The position numbers and the translations under genes are program-made. Shown piece after piece: positions 1 through 11,400 of a DNA stretch of 64,000 nucleotides; positions within the stretch are counted from its first letter, which is position 1; each line of letters opens with the position of its first letter. The stretch is from assembly GCA_019137255.1 (NCBI GenBank), contig WPDH01000080.1, forward strand, positions 310,001-374,000, given 5' to 3'. Under the pieces are notes generated by a model. The model was not told where the DNA came from and made no database searches. It worked only from the letters and a program-made list of their open reading frames with translations. The DNA is from Corinectria fuckeliana (Eukaryota; Ascomycota; Sordariomycetes; Hypocreales; Nectriaceae).

Positions 1-329
1 GCGTACCGGGTTCTATTAGGGGATACTCTCAGGAGAACTGTTGGAGCTTCCTGGCGAAGCCGACCTATGGGAAGGTTGGCGTTACGCAAGGGGTTGTTGG
101 AGCCATGGACTAGCAGGCGATTCAACATGGCTAGGAACAGAACGCAATAGACTATTTTATGAACTGACACTTTTTTTCATATCTGAATTTGACTCCAACT
201 CGTATAAAATGGCCTGGGCGTTGTATGGATGCTCACACGCACGGCACGCAATAGGGCTGATTGGGTTGGGTCGCTTTGGAAAATCCTTTTCTATTTCTGA
301 ACCGCTCATTATGTACCACCCACGGCTCC
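1..329. other. 3' flank of DBP10
   Basis: No gene seen. The short open frame here has no recognisable domain and lies against the 3' end of the helicase gene, so this is read as its 3' UTR and flanking DNA. Confidence 0.5.
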
Positions 330-3066
330 TCACCTCTTCTTCGTCGGCCGGGCATTCTTGGCCAGCTTCTTGGCCTTCTCCTCTCTGGCCTTGCGGATGT
401 CGTGGGCGCCCTTGAGCTCCTTCTTGCTGCCCATGCCGTCGCGGAAGCGGCCGACGCGCTTGTCCCTGGCCTCGGAGACGCGCTTCTTGCGGACCTCGAA
501 GTCGTCGCGGTACTTGTCGGCCTCCTTGGGCGCCCTCTCCTGCTTGTGCTTGTAGCGGACGCCCGAGGGCAGCTGGTTCGTCGCGCCGGGGCGCTCCGTC
601 TCGCCGACGTGCGGCAGCTTGCCCATGCGGTTGGCGCGCTTCCACTTGTCGAAGCGGCCGCTCTGGAAGCTGGCGGCGATCTTGACTCCGCTCTCGCCGC
701 GGATCAGCTTGGTGCCCTTGGAGCCGTCCTCGTCGTTGTCGCGCGACACGTACTTCTTGGACTTCTTGTCCCAGCGCATCTTGGACCGCGTCGACTCGCC
801 AAAGGACTTGGCGTTCTCGTCGTTGGTCAGGTCCATCGTCACGTCCCGGGCGGCTTCGATGAAGCTTGACCCTGCGCCGCCCGAGTGGACGCCGTATCCG
901 CGCTCCTCGGCGGCGTTTATCGTGCGGGGCGTGTAGGACATGAACACCTCCGAGTCGCGCCAATTCGTCTGTCCCTTCTTGGAGTTGCCCGAGTTGGTCA
1001 CCGTCACCTCCAAGTTGTCGTCTGATTCGTATTCATCGGCTTGTCCGTCCACCTCGTCCGCCGCGTCCTCGTCGGAATCGACATCCATCTTTGTATTGGA
1101 GAGCCCAATATCGTCATCAAAGACCTCCTCGACCTCGACCTTCTGTTGCTTCCGAGGTGTGATCTTCTTCCGCAGTTGCTTCATCACCTCGGCAGCTCCA
1201 GCAGTCGACCTGTCTCCGTGGCCAACCTCGAAGATGGTTTCTTGGGGCCTGAACCCGCTGATTCTGGCCAACATGTCTGTACGTGCCTGCTCCATACCAT
1301 CGACATCCTCGCCAAACAAGGGGTGGAGTTGCACCCAGCCGGGTGATGCTACCATCTCGCGTGATCGCTTCGCACTCTGGCTTGCTGCTGAGTTCCTTGT
1401 CCTGATGTAGAGTTTCTCGGCTTTGCCAGCGACTGTTCGTAGACCAGAAATGTCATCGCTTTCATGCAGAGTCTTATTGAACCATTCCACGTGGGTCTCA
1501 ACCGAGTCGCGCTTCAACGCTCCCACGACCACATCATCAGAATATGAGGGGTTAGGGACCTCCTGGCCAACAACCAGCCTCTTTCCTAGGAACAGCTGCA
1601 AGTCCAACAGGTACGGTGCATCAGTATCTCTTACCAGACTGTAACTCCATCCACGTCGACCAGCACGAGCTGTTCGGCCAACACGATGGACGAATATTTT
1701 GGGTTGCGGTGGGAAGTCGAAGTTGATGACGTTGGCAAGCACAGGAATATCGATACCTCGTGCTGCAACGTCTGTGACCACCAGAATGTTTGACTTGCCC
1801 CTCCGGAAATCCTCAACCTGCATTCGTCGCGCGACCTGGTCGAGAGATCCATACACATAGGAGACGGCAAAGCCTGCTTGAATGAGCAGGTTCGCTAGGT
1901 ACTCGACGTGATGCTTTGTCGCCGTAAAAACAATGGTGGAGTGCTCAGATGGCTTGCCACCTCCAGCATCCGCTCCTCGCTTCCTCTTCTTTGACCCATT
2001 CTCGCCGTCCTGTTCTGGTGCTTCCTCGGGGGGACCAACCGGCATCTTGATAACATCATGAAGGATGTGCAAAAGAGAGCCCTCTTTCTCGGCGCCCTTG
2101 ACAGAGAAGAAGGCACTCTCTAGGTCGGGGGAGATCTTGGATTCAGCATCGAGTCGTACCAAGCTGGGGTCCTGGAGACCAGCGCGCGCAAACTCCACCA
2201 GAGAGGCGGGCAGCGTCGCAGAGAAGAGCAATGTCTGCCTGGAAGCAGGCAGCGCATGAAGAATCTCGGCCAACTGCGCAGCAAAACCCATTTCGAATAG
2301 CCGATCAGCCTCGTCAAACACAACATACTTGACCGACGAAAGATCCAAGTGCATCTCCACCTGCAGATGAAGGAATCGACCAGGCGTGGCGATTACAATA
2401 TCTGGGTTGGCCGACATGTATCCGAATTGCTCCTCCAGACTGTCACCACCAACCAGCAGGACGCACTTCAGGTCGGTTCCGCGACCGAACTCCTTGACAA
2501 CCTTTAGAGTCTGAATCGCCAATTCTCGGGAAGGGGAAAGAATGATGGCTCGCGTTCCGAACCGGGCGCTGTGGGCGCGTAGTCGCTCGATCATCGGGAT
2601 CACGAAGGCGGCCGTCTTTCCGGAACCGGTCCTCGCCATGCCGACGACATCCTTTCTGTCAAGGACCAGGGGAATCGTTTTTCGTTGAATTGGAGTCGGA
2701 ACCGAGAATCCTTTGCGTGCGATAGCCTTGAGAAGACTGCTGCTGAGACCTGAGTTGGGTTAGCCACCGAGCCCCAGTTCGGGATTTGGCGGAGTTCGTA
2801 CCCATTGCTTGAAAGCCTCCGCCCTTCTTCACCGTCCTGCCCTTCAGGTTGGCAGCCTTTCTGAACGAGGCCGCCTGCTGAAGAGCAATGAAGGCCTCGT
2901 CGCCATCGTCATCGCCTGGCACTGGGGCGTTCAAGAAGCCGTCAAAGTCGAAGTCGACGCCGGAGGGACCGTCTTTGCTGGCATTGTCACCGTCGCCGGG
3001 GTAGAGTGAGCCGAGGATGTCGATCTCGCCCTCTGAAGGGGTCGGGGAGGCGCCGCGTTGAGGCAT
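330..3066 (-). CDS. DBP10: ATP-dependent DEAD-box RNA helicase Dbp10
   Basis: Exons on the minus strand are 3066-2802 and 2749-330 (52-nt intron, donor GTACGA, acceptor ACTCAG), giving 894 aa. The first exon is acidic and starts MPQRGASPT. Splicing restores the Q motif (GFSVPTPIQ, about residues 102-110), which an unspliced start at 2639 would lose. Next come motif I ARTGSGKT (about 127-134), PSREL, TPGR, DEAD (about 234-237), SAT and HRVGRTARAG, so both RecA lobes are complete. The tail is long and rich in K, R, D and E, ending KNARPTKKR, as usual for Dbp10 of about 900 aa. In yeast Dbp10 is a nucleolar helicase for 60S subunit assembly. It is divergent from the J-protein gene at 3352 and probably shares its promoter. 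Confidence 0.95.
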
Positions 3067-3351
3067 CGTAACGGCCTTGACGACTGAATTCGATCTTTCG
3101 CAAATTGTTAGCGAACGGTGAGAGCCTCGAGGCTGAGCGCAGCCAATTTTTTTTCTGGGGCCAGCGATCGTTATCTTATCGTCGCGGGGCAGGTGGGTCC
3201 CATTTTCGCCGCCAACCGACCGAGCTTGTGACATCGAAGCCAACTAATAAGACTTCCTCCATTTCCATCTTCCAACACCCAGATTTCAGATTTGACATCT
3301 TACAAAACGCCGACCCCCATATACTGAAGATACACAACCCAAGGGCTCGAG
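3067..3351. promoter_or_regulatory. Divergent promoter, DBP10 / Spf31-like gene
   Basis: The 285 bp between the two inferred start codons must hold both 5' UTRs and core promoters. A T-run lies at about 3149-3155. No clear TATA box was seen. Inferred from gene orientation only. Confidence 0.5.
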
Positions 3352-4112
3352 ATGGCTAGCAAGGATACGACAGAGGACAAGGATGCGCTCGACGCCCTTG
3401 AGGCCGAGGCAAAAGAGTTTGATAAGGTCCGTTCGCGACCACCGCAACAACGCCCTGATCAATGCTAACCTTCATCCACAGGATGCTGAGATAGACCGAA
3501 TTCTAAAGGCATTTCGCCTTGATGCGTAAGTTCCACCTCGTTCTGATGCGCCAATTTTGCGTCTAAGTATGCCACAGATACGCCGTGCTAGACCTTCAGC
3601 CCGGTGTCGCCGAGTCCGACATCAAGATCGCCTACCGCAAGAAGTCCCTCCTCATCCATCCCGACAAGACCAAAAACCCCCAGGCGCCCGACGCCTTCGA
3701 CCGGTTAAAGAAGGCACAGACGGAGCTAATGGACGAGAAGCATCGCGAACGGCTGGATGAGGCCATCGCCGACGCGCGCATGCTTCTGCTCCGCGAGAAC
3801 AAGTGGACGGTCGACAGCGAGGAGATCAAGACGGACGAGTTCCGCAAGATGTGGCGCGACAAGGCCCGCGAGGTGCTCGTTGACAACGAGCACCGTCGGC
3901 GCCGCCAGATGAAGGCGCAGCTACAGGAAGAGGGCCGCGAGCAGCGTCGCGTGGATGCCGAGGTCGATGAGCGCAAACGCAAGCGCCAGCACGAGCAGGA
4001 CTGGGAAGCAACCCGGGATGTGCGCATCAGTAGCTGGCGGCAGTTTCAGAAAGGCAAGTCAGGCGCCGAACCTGACAAGAAGAAAAAGAAGAAGCTCAAG
4101 CCCATTGGTTGA
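3352..4112 (+). CDS. J-domain protein, DNAJC8/Spf31-like splicing-associated cochaperone
   Basis: Exons 3352-3426, 3482-3525 and 3578-4112 encode 217 aa. The start MASKDTTED and two short introns (donors GTCCGT and GTAAGT) are needed to complete the N-terminus; the longest unspliced frame starts only at 3585. The J domain covers about residues 35-105, with helix II IKIAYRKKSLLIHPDK and the HPD tripeptide at 67-69. The rest is a charged, R/E/K-rich helical region ending in a lysine run (KKKKKKLKPIG). This small J domain plus basic tail matches human DNAJC8 and S. pombe Spf31, which copurify with spliceosomes; the function here is inferred from that resemblance. There is no signal or membrane segment, so a nuclear or cytosolic location is likely. 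Convergent with MDJ1. Confidence 0.85.
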
Positions 4113-4801
4113 GAGACGGGAGCGACGGAAGTCTGACTTTAGGTGTTGTACGATGGGAGACCAAAATCATGGATGAAGGCCAAAACGCTGTTCGACATGA
4201 CATGCCCTGGACGGTCTGTGAGTTTAATTAATGACGATGATCTGTTTGGACTCTAATCAAGGCAGAAAATAAGCCATGGCTGAGCCATCAACCCCTGTCT
4301 ATAACGCGAGGGGCCGATTCAGTTGTATCCGGTAAGTACACTGACCAGCTGTGATATGTGACTGATGCGTGTCTGATGCGTGTCTGATGTGTGTGCGTGT
4401 GTGTGTGTGTGTGTGTGTTTTGTCCCTATGCCGTAGCTTTCCCAAGCTTCTCGCCCGGTCCAACATGTCATCTAATTCATCACATCAACTAACTTTCCGC
4501 CCCCGCACTTTTCGACTATTTACTAATATGAGGAGAGTGGCCTCTGTTGGAGCATTCAGTTTGCTCATTCTATGCTACAAGAAATAGTGTACAAGATCTG
4601 AGCACTGGCATCTAGATCTACGTGCGTAGTCGGGAAGTCTTGGATCCTCCACAGACGCCGGACAAATAATATCAACCTTTTGAACACCAACCAATGCGCT
4701 CCCCGCCCACCTCTAGTATGTCCGTTCCAATATGATACAAGTCGTCAAAGCGGTCAGGCCGAGCCCGAGCCCGAGCCTCAGACCTTGTTACTTGGGTCTT
4801 A
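4113..4801. other. Convergent intergenic region
   Basis: Lies between the 3' ends of the Spf31-like gene and MDJ1. No gene seen; it holds an 11-mer minisatellite running into a TG microsatellite (4362-4418). Confidence 0.5.
4362..4418. repeat. Compound repeat: 11-mer x3 then (TG)n
   Basis: Three copies of CTGATGCGTGT (last copy degenerate) run into an uninterrupted GT tract of about 24 nt. The last 11-mer copy differs by one change that makes it GT-like, so the microsatellite may have grown from it. Read directly from sequence. Confidence 0.9.
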
Positions 4802-6494
4802 CTAAGGCTTCTTCGATTTCTCATCGGGCTTCTCATCAGGCTTCTCATCGGGCTTAGATGCCGCGTCTTCACTCTGGTGAGCAGGGTTGTTGGTCAGCGT
4901 GTGCCACATCGACTTCAGGAAGCCCTCGTTCTTGTGCGACTCGGGGTCAGAAGGGTCCGTTTGAGAGCTGGTAGAGAGTTAGTCTGACTTCGCCATGTCA
5001 CAAGTGATATCAAAGCGCCCTACTTTGCAGATGAAGAGACATTCATCACGCGCTTCGCCGTTTTGTCACCCATCTCGTCCGCAAGCATCTCCACGATGGT
5101 CCGCTGGTTTGCACTGAGGTACTTGGGCATCGCTACGCGGAACTCCACCTTCAAGTCGCCACTGCCACCGCGCCGCGAGCCGAGTTTCTTCATTCCCATA
5201 CCGGTGAGAGTCATCTTGTCGCCAGTGTTGGTGCCGGTGGCGATTTTGACATTGACTGATCCATCCAGGGTAGGAATGCTGGCTTGGCCGCCCAACAAGG
5301 CGGTTGTGAGAGGAAGATTCGCGGTGTACAGGATGTTCGAGCCTTCCCGACGGAACTTGGGGTCCTTGGCAACCCGAACGAAGACATAAAGATCTCCACT
5401 CTGGCCCCGGGCGTTGGGGTCGGCAGATCGTCCAGTAGCAGGGGCATCGCCCGCTCCGTCAACCCTCAGCCGCATGCCATCCTCGATTCCGGCCGGGATA
5501 TCAATGGTGATGGACTTCTTCTCGCGAACCACACCGTTTCCTGAACAGGTTCCGCATTCAGAGCCCCTGGGGATGGTTGAGCCAGTGCCGCCACAAGTCC
5601 CACAGGTAGATGCCATTTGGAAACCACCTTGCATGAAATGCACCCTAGTTCCGGTACCATTGCAAGTCTTGCAGGCACTCCTCTTTGTTCCCGTCTTCAG
5701 ACCATTGCCGGTACAGGTCCCACAGGTCGTCAGGGGCGTGACGCTGATCGTTTTGGCGGTACCCTTCGCGGCCTCCATGAAGGTGATGCTGGCCTGGACC
5801 TCGATGTTGTCGCCCACAAGGATCTCCTGCTGGTATTGGTTGGATCGAGCACCTCGGCTGCGGCCGCCGAAGGGGCCTTGCTGTCCTGCGAAGGCGGAGA
5901 AGATATCGTCAAAGTTGAAGCCACCACCGAAGCCTCCCTGCCCTCCACCAAAACCAGAGAAAGGATGACCTGCACCGCCAAATGGATCACCACCGGGGGC
6001 TCCTCCGGCGCTGGGATCGAATCCGGCAGCTCCATACTGATCAAACTGCTCGCGCTTCTTAGGGTCGGATAGGATCTCGTAGGCGGACTGGATATCGGCG
6101 AAATGCTCCTTCGCACTTGCGTCCTTGTTCGTATCGGGGTGATATTTCTTAGCCAGGCCATAGTAGGCCTTCTTGATATCGGCGGCCGATGCAGTCTTGT
6201 TGACTCCGAGGGCTTTGTAGGGGTCCTTCTGAGAGACCGGGTTCGTCGCGTGGAACAACTATTTCACACAATCAGACGAATTCAACATTACGTTCGTGTC
6301 TAATGACTCACCCGTTTCGAAGGGGGGACTCTAGCTTCCCTTCTCAACCTCGGTCGGTCCCGGGAGCTGGCACGCAACGCCACGGTATGAAGCTGGGCAC
6401 TTTTGCTTAAGCATTGGACTTTGGAAGCGCAGAGATGGCTTTGTGCCAGGACTCGGGCGGGGCCAGAGGCCTTTGTCAGGAGGTTGGCATTCAT
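4802..6494 (-). CDS. MDJ1: Mitochondrial DnaJ (Hsp40) homologue Mdj1
   Basis: Exons on the minus strand are 6494-6312, 6258-5024 and 4967-4802, giving 527 aa. Exon 1 supplies a basic, Ser/Ala-rich presequence of about 60 residues without acidic residues, as expected for matrix import. The J domain begins at about residue 73 (DPYKALGV) with HPD at 101-103, followed by a Gly/Phe-rich linker. Then come four CxxCxGxG-type zinc motifs (CGTCTGNG, CKTCNGTG, CGTCGGTG, CGTCSGNG) and the DnaJ C-terminal substrate domain. Exon 3 adds FLKSMWHTLTNN and a tandem PDEK repeat. This is the full type-I DnaJ layout; with mtHsp70 it folds imported matrix proteins. Exon 3 is only seen after removing a 56-nt intron, since unspliced reading stops at 5020. 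Confidence 0.95.
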
Positions 6495-7824
6495 ATTGAG
6501 CTGCAGTGATTCATTTGTCCGAGAGCAAAAAAACAAAATGCGAAGATGAGCTGTCCCCAAGCGACTGATTACTTAGCTCCCCGTTACTTAGAAATTCTTC
6601 GAAGTGCCGAGACTTATCTCAACTTTTCCACCCGGGCTTAAGCCGATGGGTTGATGCCTCAGACATCAAACAGCGTCATAGGCCGACGCCGGCAATAAGT
6701 CTCCTGTCCACATTCCCTGGCCGCCTATTGGCTGGAAGCACAAATTCACAGGAACCGGTCGAGATGCCGATGCAAAGCCGACGCATTGGCTTCTCGTCTC
6801 CTTTACGAAGCTGACTTGGGCAAACACATATTTAACACTGGATGGGCTCGCCGCGATGTTCAAGTGTCGTTTCTAGAGCTCAATCAGCATTCTGGCGCAT
6901 CCCCAAGCCCGTCGTGAAGCGTCGTGAAGCTACACTGTGACTTATGCCGAAAGTACCCCGAAGCACCGCTCACAACCGAGGTGAGCTCCGGTCTTCCTCA
7001 GGAGGGTCGGTTGTAGCCACACCTAAAGTTGTTGAAATGATTGTCAAGGTCGAAACGGCATGTTGCGCTTGCTGTAGACTAGATTTCTAGTGTCCATGTC
7101 CACGGCCATTCAACCTAGTGGGAAACGCTGACGATCGGCTCGTCAGCTCAGAGGAGGCGGGCGCATTTCGTGGTCTGACTCCTGGGGCTTTTCTAGCCGC
7201 CGGCAACGTGATGGATTGACAGCGTTACATCATTGCCCACCCCAGCCCCAAGGTCGGAGCGCAGAGTGGAGCGGCTTCGGGGAATTGCTCGCAGAGGGAA
7301 GAATATCCTCTAATATTATGTACCTACAGTTTGTGGGACGTCCCGGTGAGATGGAGTCCCGGCTTGGCGCCGTTGCGAAGATTCAGGCGTTGTTGCCTCG
7401 GGCTACGGTTAGTTTCGGGGTCAGTGGGACCAAGATCGCATCATGGTTGCATGGCTAAGGTCTCGGATCCGGCTCTGCATGTGGATTGCAGATTTTAGCA
7501 GTCTACGGCGAAGGCCAAGATTCCGCAAATGCAAACATGTTTCGTGCTTGTGCAAGCCTACTGCGGTTTATCACGGCAGGATCCTTTGATAAAATACCGG
7601 GTAAGAACATGTAGAGGGTATTCCTCTGCTCAGCAATGGTATTTTGAAATTCGAAAATGCACAGTGACTCGTCTATGCTGTAAGTATGGCCGATGTAAAA
7701 CATGCCTTCCTTGGTGCAGGCCCGGCTCGTTGTTCCTATGATAGCAGTGCCGAACGCCTTATTCAACGCCAAACTCCATCCAATGTGATCCTTCCGTTCT
7801 TAATAGCGCTCGCCCAATTTGTCT
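6495..7824. other. Intergenic, upstream of MDJ1 and 3' of SAP30-like gene
   Basis: About 1.3 kb with only short, domainless open frames. It must contain the MDJ1 promoter at its left end. A GAA/TTC-rich block at 6591-6603 resembles a degenerate heat-shock element but lacks canonical spacing. An 11-bp direct repeat (cgtcgtgaag) occurs near 6910-6930. Nothing else recognised. Confidence 0.4.
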
Positions 7825-8456
7825 CTATTTCGTGACCCTGTAACTCTTCGAGTCACGTTTGGGGTCGTGACGGATCTTGTAGATGAAGTCCACAATCACG
7901 TCGTTCTCTTGGACGCCGAGTCCGTTGAAGTGTTTCCGCACCGCAAGAGCGAGGTGATCTTTGCTCTGGCGGCGGGCTTGTCGCCGTCGGACCATTGTGG
8001 GCGAGTGGAGGCCGATGCCGCTGGGCTGCGACAGGATCCATTGTCTGTAAGGGTTCGAGAAGGAGGTCGGGGTCGTCAGGCGGTGCTCGCGACGGTAGGC
8101 ATGGAGGACGTCTCGCTCGAAGGTAGACCATTGCAGCTATTGGAGATGAAAGTCAGCGCTATAGGCTTCGCAGCAAGAGTAATCGACGCCGTGATGCAGC
8201 GACGAGGGTCACGAGGTAGCGACAAAGGGTGGAACAGGAGAGAGGGGCAACGAACACTTGGAGGAGTGGACTCAGCTGGAGGCGGAGGAGGGACGACGGC
8301 AGCCGCGTTGGTGACTTCGCGAAGGTGAGAGTGGCTATTCTGGCTGGCGCCGCGACGCATCTTGGTCGAGGCATGGCCGTTGCCGTTCTTCTCCTTGTGA
8401 TGAGGAGCATCCAACTTGGAGTCGTCGTGGTTGCGGGAGGCTTTTGCAGGCGGCAT
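7825..8456 (-). CDS. SAP30-like Sin3/Rpd3 histone deacetylase complex subunit
   Basis: Exons on the minus strand are 8456-8256 and 8136-7825, joined by a 119-nt intron (donor GTTCGT, acceptor CCAATAG), giving 170 aa. The low-complexity N-terminus starts MPPAKASRN and has a Pro run; the C-terminal half, about residues 68-160, reads WSTFERDVLHAYRR, then GIGLHSPTM, then LALAVRKHFNGLGVQENDVI and VDFIYKIR. This matches my memory of the SAP30 Sin3-binding domain as found in filamentous fungi. The role would be to bridge Sin3 and the deacetylase in chromatin repression; that is inferred from the family. The donor was chosen because only GTTCGT keeps the domain in frame; the competing GTGTTC two bases upstream does not. 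Confidence 0.8.
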
Positions 8457-11400
8457 GACGGAGGGGACTGATCGGCCAGGCAGGGGGGAAGTGATTGAGG
8501 GTGGATTTGGCAGGAATTGCTGGTGGGATTCGGATCGGAAATCGGATGGGAGAGTCGCAGGCAACGGACGGTTACATGATCTGGGCTCGTGGGCTGTGGG
8601 AAGAGCGGGAGGAGCAGAAAGAGGAGGAGGAGGAGTTTGTCGACCGGCGTCGGGGCCATGGAACATGGGACCTGGGATGTGGGACGTCGGGTCGGGTGTG
8701 TGGTGGCCGATTTTCGGGCAACGGGGAGGGACGCTCGCTGAGCGCTGAGGGACACTCACTGGAAATGCGCTGCGCACCAACGTCACCGCGCTGCAACTGA
8801 CAGCTGATGACGGGCGGCGTGTCAGTCGGCCTCCACATTGGGTGCAGCAGTGCTTGTGTAACGGGCGCTTTAACGCTGACTTGAGAGTTTTCGGAAATTA
8901 TTTGTAACGTTTGTTTGACTTACTTTCACCTACCCGGGCTGTATATTGTGCACGCGGTTGCATCGACCTGCACTTTCTGCTTGCTTATTCTGAGCAATTA
9001 GGGCATCAGGGCATCAGGGCCTTGGGTATTATAACTGTGCCAAAGCAGGTGACCAGGGAGAGAAGGGTGCCCGAACTTACAGCCCGAGTAGATACATGTT
9101 GTAGCCCAGATAGCACCACCCATTGCCGGTGGTTACGAGTCATGTCGCTGCGCTGTTCGCTGCGCTGGTCGAGGCATGAGATTTTTGGATGACCAGTGAT
9201 GCAACCGGCATGCTGAATGATTCCGAGAGTCGATTGGCTCTAAGCATTTTTGTGTGGTTTCAGATGCTGCGTGGTGGGTGGTAAAGTGTCAGCCGGTCTC
9301 TCGAACGAGCTTCTGCATCGACGACGATAGGCAAGCTGAGAAGCAGCAAAATGGCTTTTTGTCGCGCAGCACCATCAAGTACCCAGGGAAAGAAAAACGG
9401 ACTCGATGCATGAAGAAACTTCGTTGTCATCACATTGTCACCGCGCGGGGGAGCTCGCGAGCCATTGAGACGAATAGGATGCTCTTCGGTGACTGAGCCT
9501 GCCTACCTGCATTGCATTAGCTGCCTCGGCCAACTCGCTCCAGAAAGGTCAAAGCTTAGCCAGGGCTCCCGCAAGTTCACCGAGGCCAGACATGATGATT
9601 CACGGTCTTGCACGGTTGACGACGGGAGTTGAGAGTAGAGGTAGGTAGTGATTGCGGCATATGGGAGCTGACTAATATCTAACATGCATCCTTACCTAGG
9701 TACTCCATCCCTCGCCCGGCCCCGGCGCGGGGCCGCAAGGCAGGTCGCACGCCGGGGAAATCGACGGGACGATGCTTCGCTCATCGTCAAAGTCGTAATT
9801 CTTGCATCACTCTCGATCGACTTCTCATGTGGATCTCCCATGAAAACCCCAAGAAAACCCCCCACGATTCTCTCCCCACGCTCCGCTGCCGGAGGTGGGT
9901 CAGCGGGACGGGGAGGGACCCATCTTGCCCATCTCCAACCAACAAACCCGAAAGCTGGAAGCCTCGACATGGCAACCCATGCCATGTGTGCATGTCAAAG
10001 AAGCACATCCCCCCGCCTGATCTACACCTTCATCGCCGTTCACCGTTGAGTGGCTCGCATTCTCGAAAACGTGAAACTTATTTTTGCCTCGTTCCCCTAT
10101 CTTTGCCGATCTCGCAGGGGAGGACCTGGTGGCGCATGCCCTTTCTCGTCTAGACGCATCCCGCCAGACAGACGTGGCTTGCGAATTACTTCTGCGAGGC
10201 GCCGTCCCAGCAAGTCATGAAGCTGGAGGGATGATCCGCTGCTGGTGCGCTTGTGCGCGCAGGTTTCTCGGGCCGCCAGGGGGGCCGACGGCCTTCCTAA
10301 TTCCTCTTTGGCAATTACGAGGCTGTCATCGAACAACGATGCTTGGCTCTGTCGTGTTGCGGTTGTTAGTCTGGAGTGACCTAAGGGCGACAAAGAGGCT
10401 AGCCTCTGCCGATATCCCAAGACACTACTGCGCTATTCCCCGCTAGATCTACCTCTGCTGGGCACATGGGTTGACCACCGCAAGCTCGGTCTGGATGACT
10501 GGGTAGTGACTTCTGAGCGTCCCTCGCCGCTCCATCCCACGTCGAGGCTTTCGGTAAGGCTCCGTGAAGAAAGGAGGGTTTGCTTGCCCGGATGTCAGCT
10601 CATGCAGGCAACTAATAAGGATCATCGGCTCGTCGAAGGGTTACGCCGCGGCCTTTTCAAGTCACGGGTCTCACACTCGCCAGGATATGGCATCTTAATT
10701 ATGAGCCACACGTCAAGGGATCTTTCGTCAACGCCCCCGGGGGCGAGTGCATGGATGAGGGTTTGTATGTAAGGGGGGCTTGCCGCTTCTACAAATAGAC
10801 AGGCGGGAAGCCCTGGGGTAGTTGGATGAAAGCTTAGTCGACACATGAAGAAGGTCGTACGTAAAGTGAATCAATCTCGATTCCCCCGGACAGCCTCGCA
10901 GCCGTTGGCAACATTCAGCTCCGGGACATCGTGGAGTCATTCCATTACGTGGGTAACGCTTTTTCCGTGTGCCAAGCTTCACACGAAAGCCCCTTGCAAT
11001 CTGTATAACACTAGCCTCGGGAGATAAGCGACAATTAGAAACAAGCCATTACCAATCCGTACGAACAAATTCCGGCTTGTGCATGGCAATGGCCTAATGG
11101 AATCATTGGAGGCGCGAGAGACGCGGCCGTGTCTCAGCGGCGAGCGCACCTCATCTAGAGCAGATGTCAGCCGCTGTGGAGCACGATCAGAATCTGGGGG
11201 TGGCCACTCGGGCGGTCGAATCGCTGTGCGCTGGGCATGGGACACGGTCGCCAATCCCACAGCGGACACGCTGCCCTCCACCCTCGGTACACTTAAAGGG
11301 AAGTTGGTTCATCACAGTGCCGAAGCGCCACTAACGACAAGAACTGCAGTGTTAGTTTAGTGGTCCGGATGGGGGAGTTTCGTTGGCAGCACAGTCTCAT

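Noticed and set aside
3585..3760. Short internal start for the J protein
   Set aside because: Two upstream exons complete the J domain in frame with good splice sites, so the internal ATG is not the start.
4388..4418. TG repeat considered as a telomere-like or Z-DNA regulatory site
   Set aside because: It is a plain microsatellite in a convergent 3' region; no telomeric TTAGGG array is present.
5414..5968. 184-codon plus-strand frame across MDJ1
   Set aside because: Antisense shadow of the Mdj1 coding sequence.
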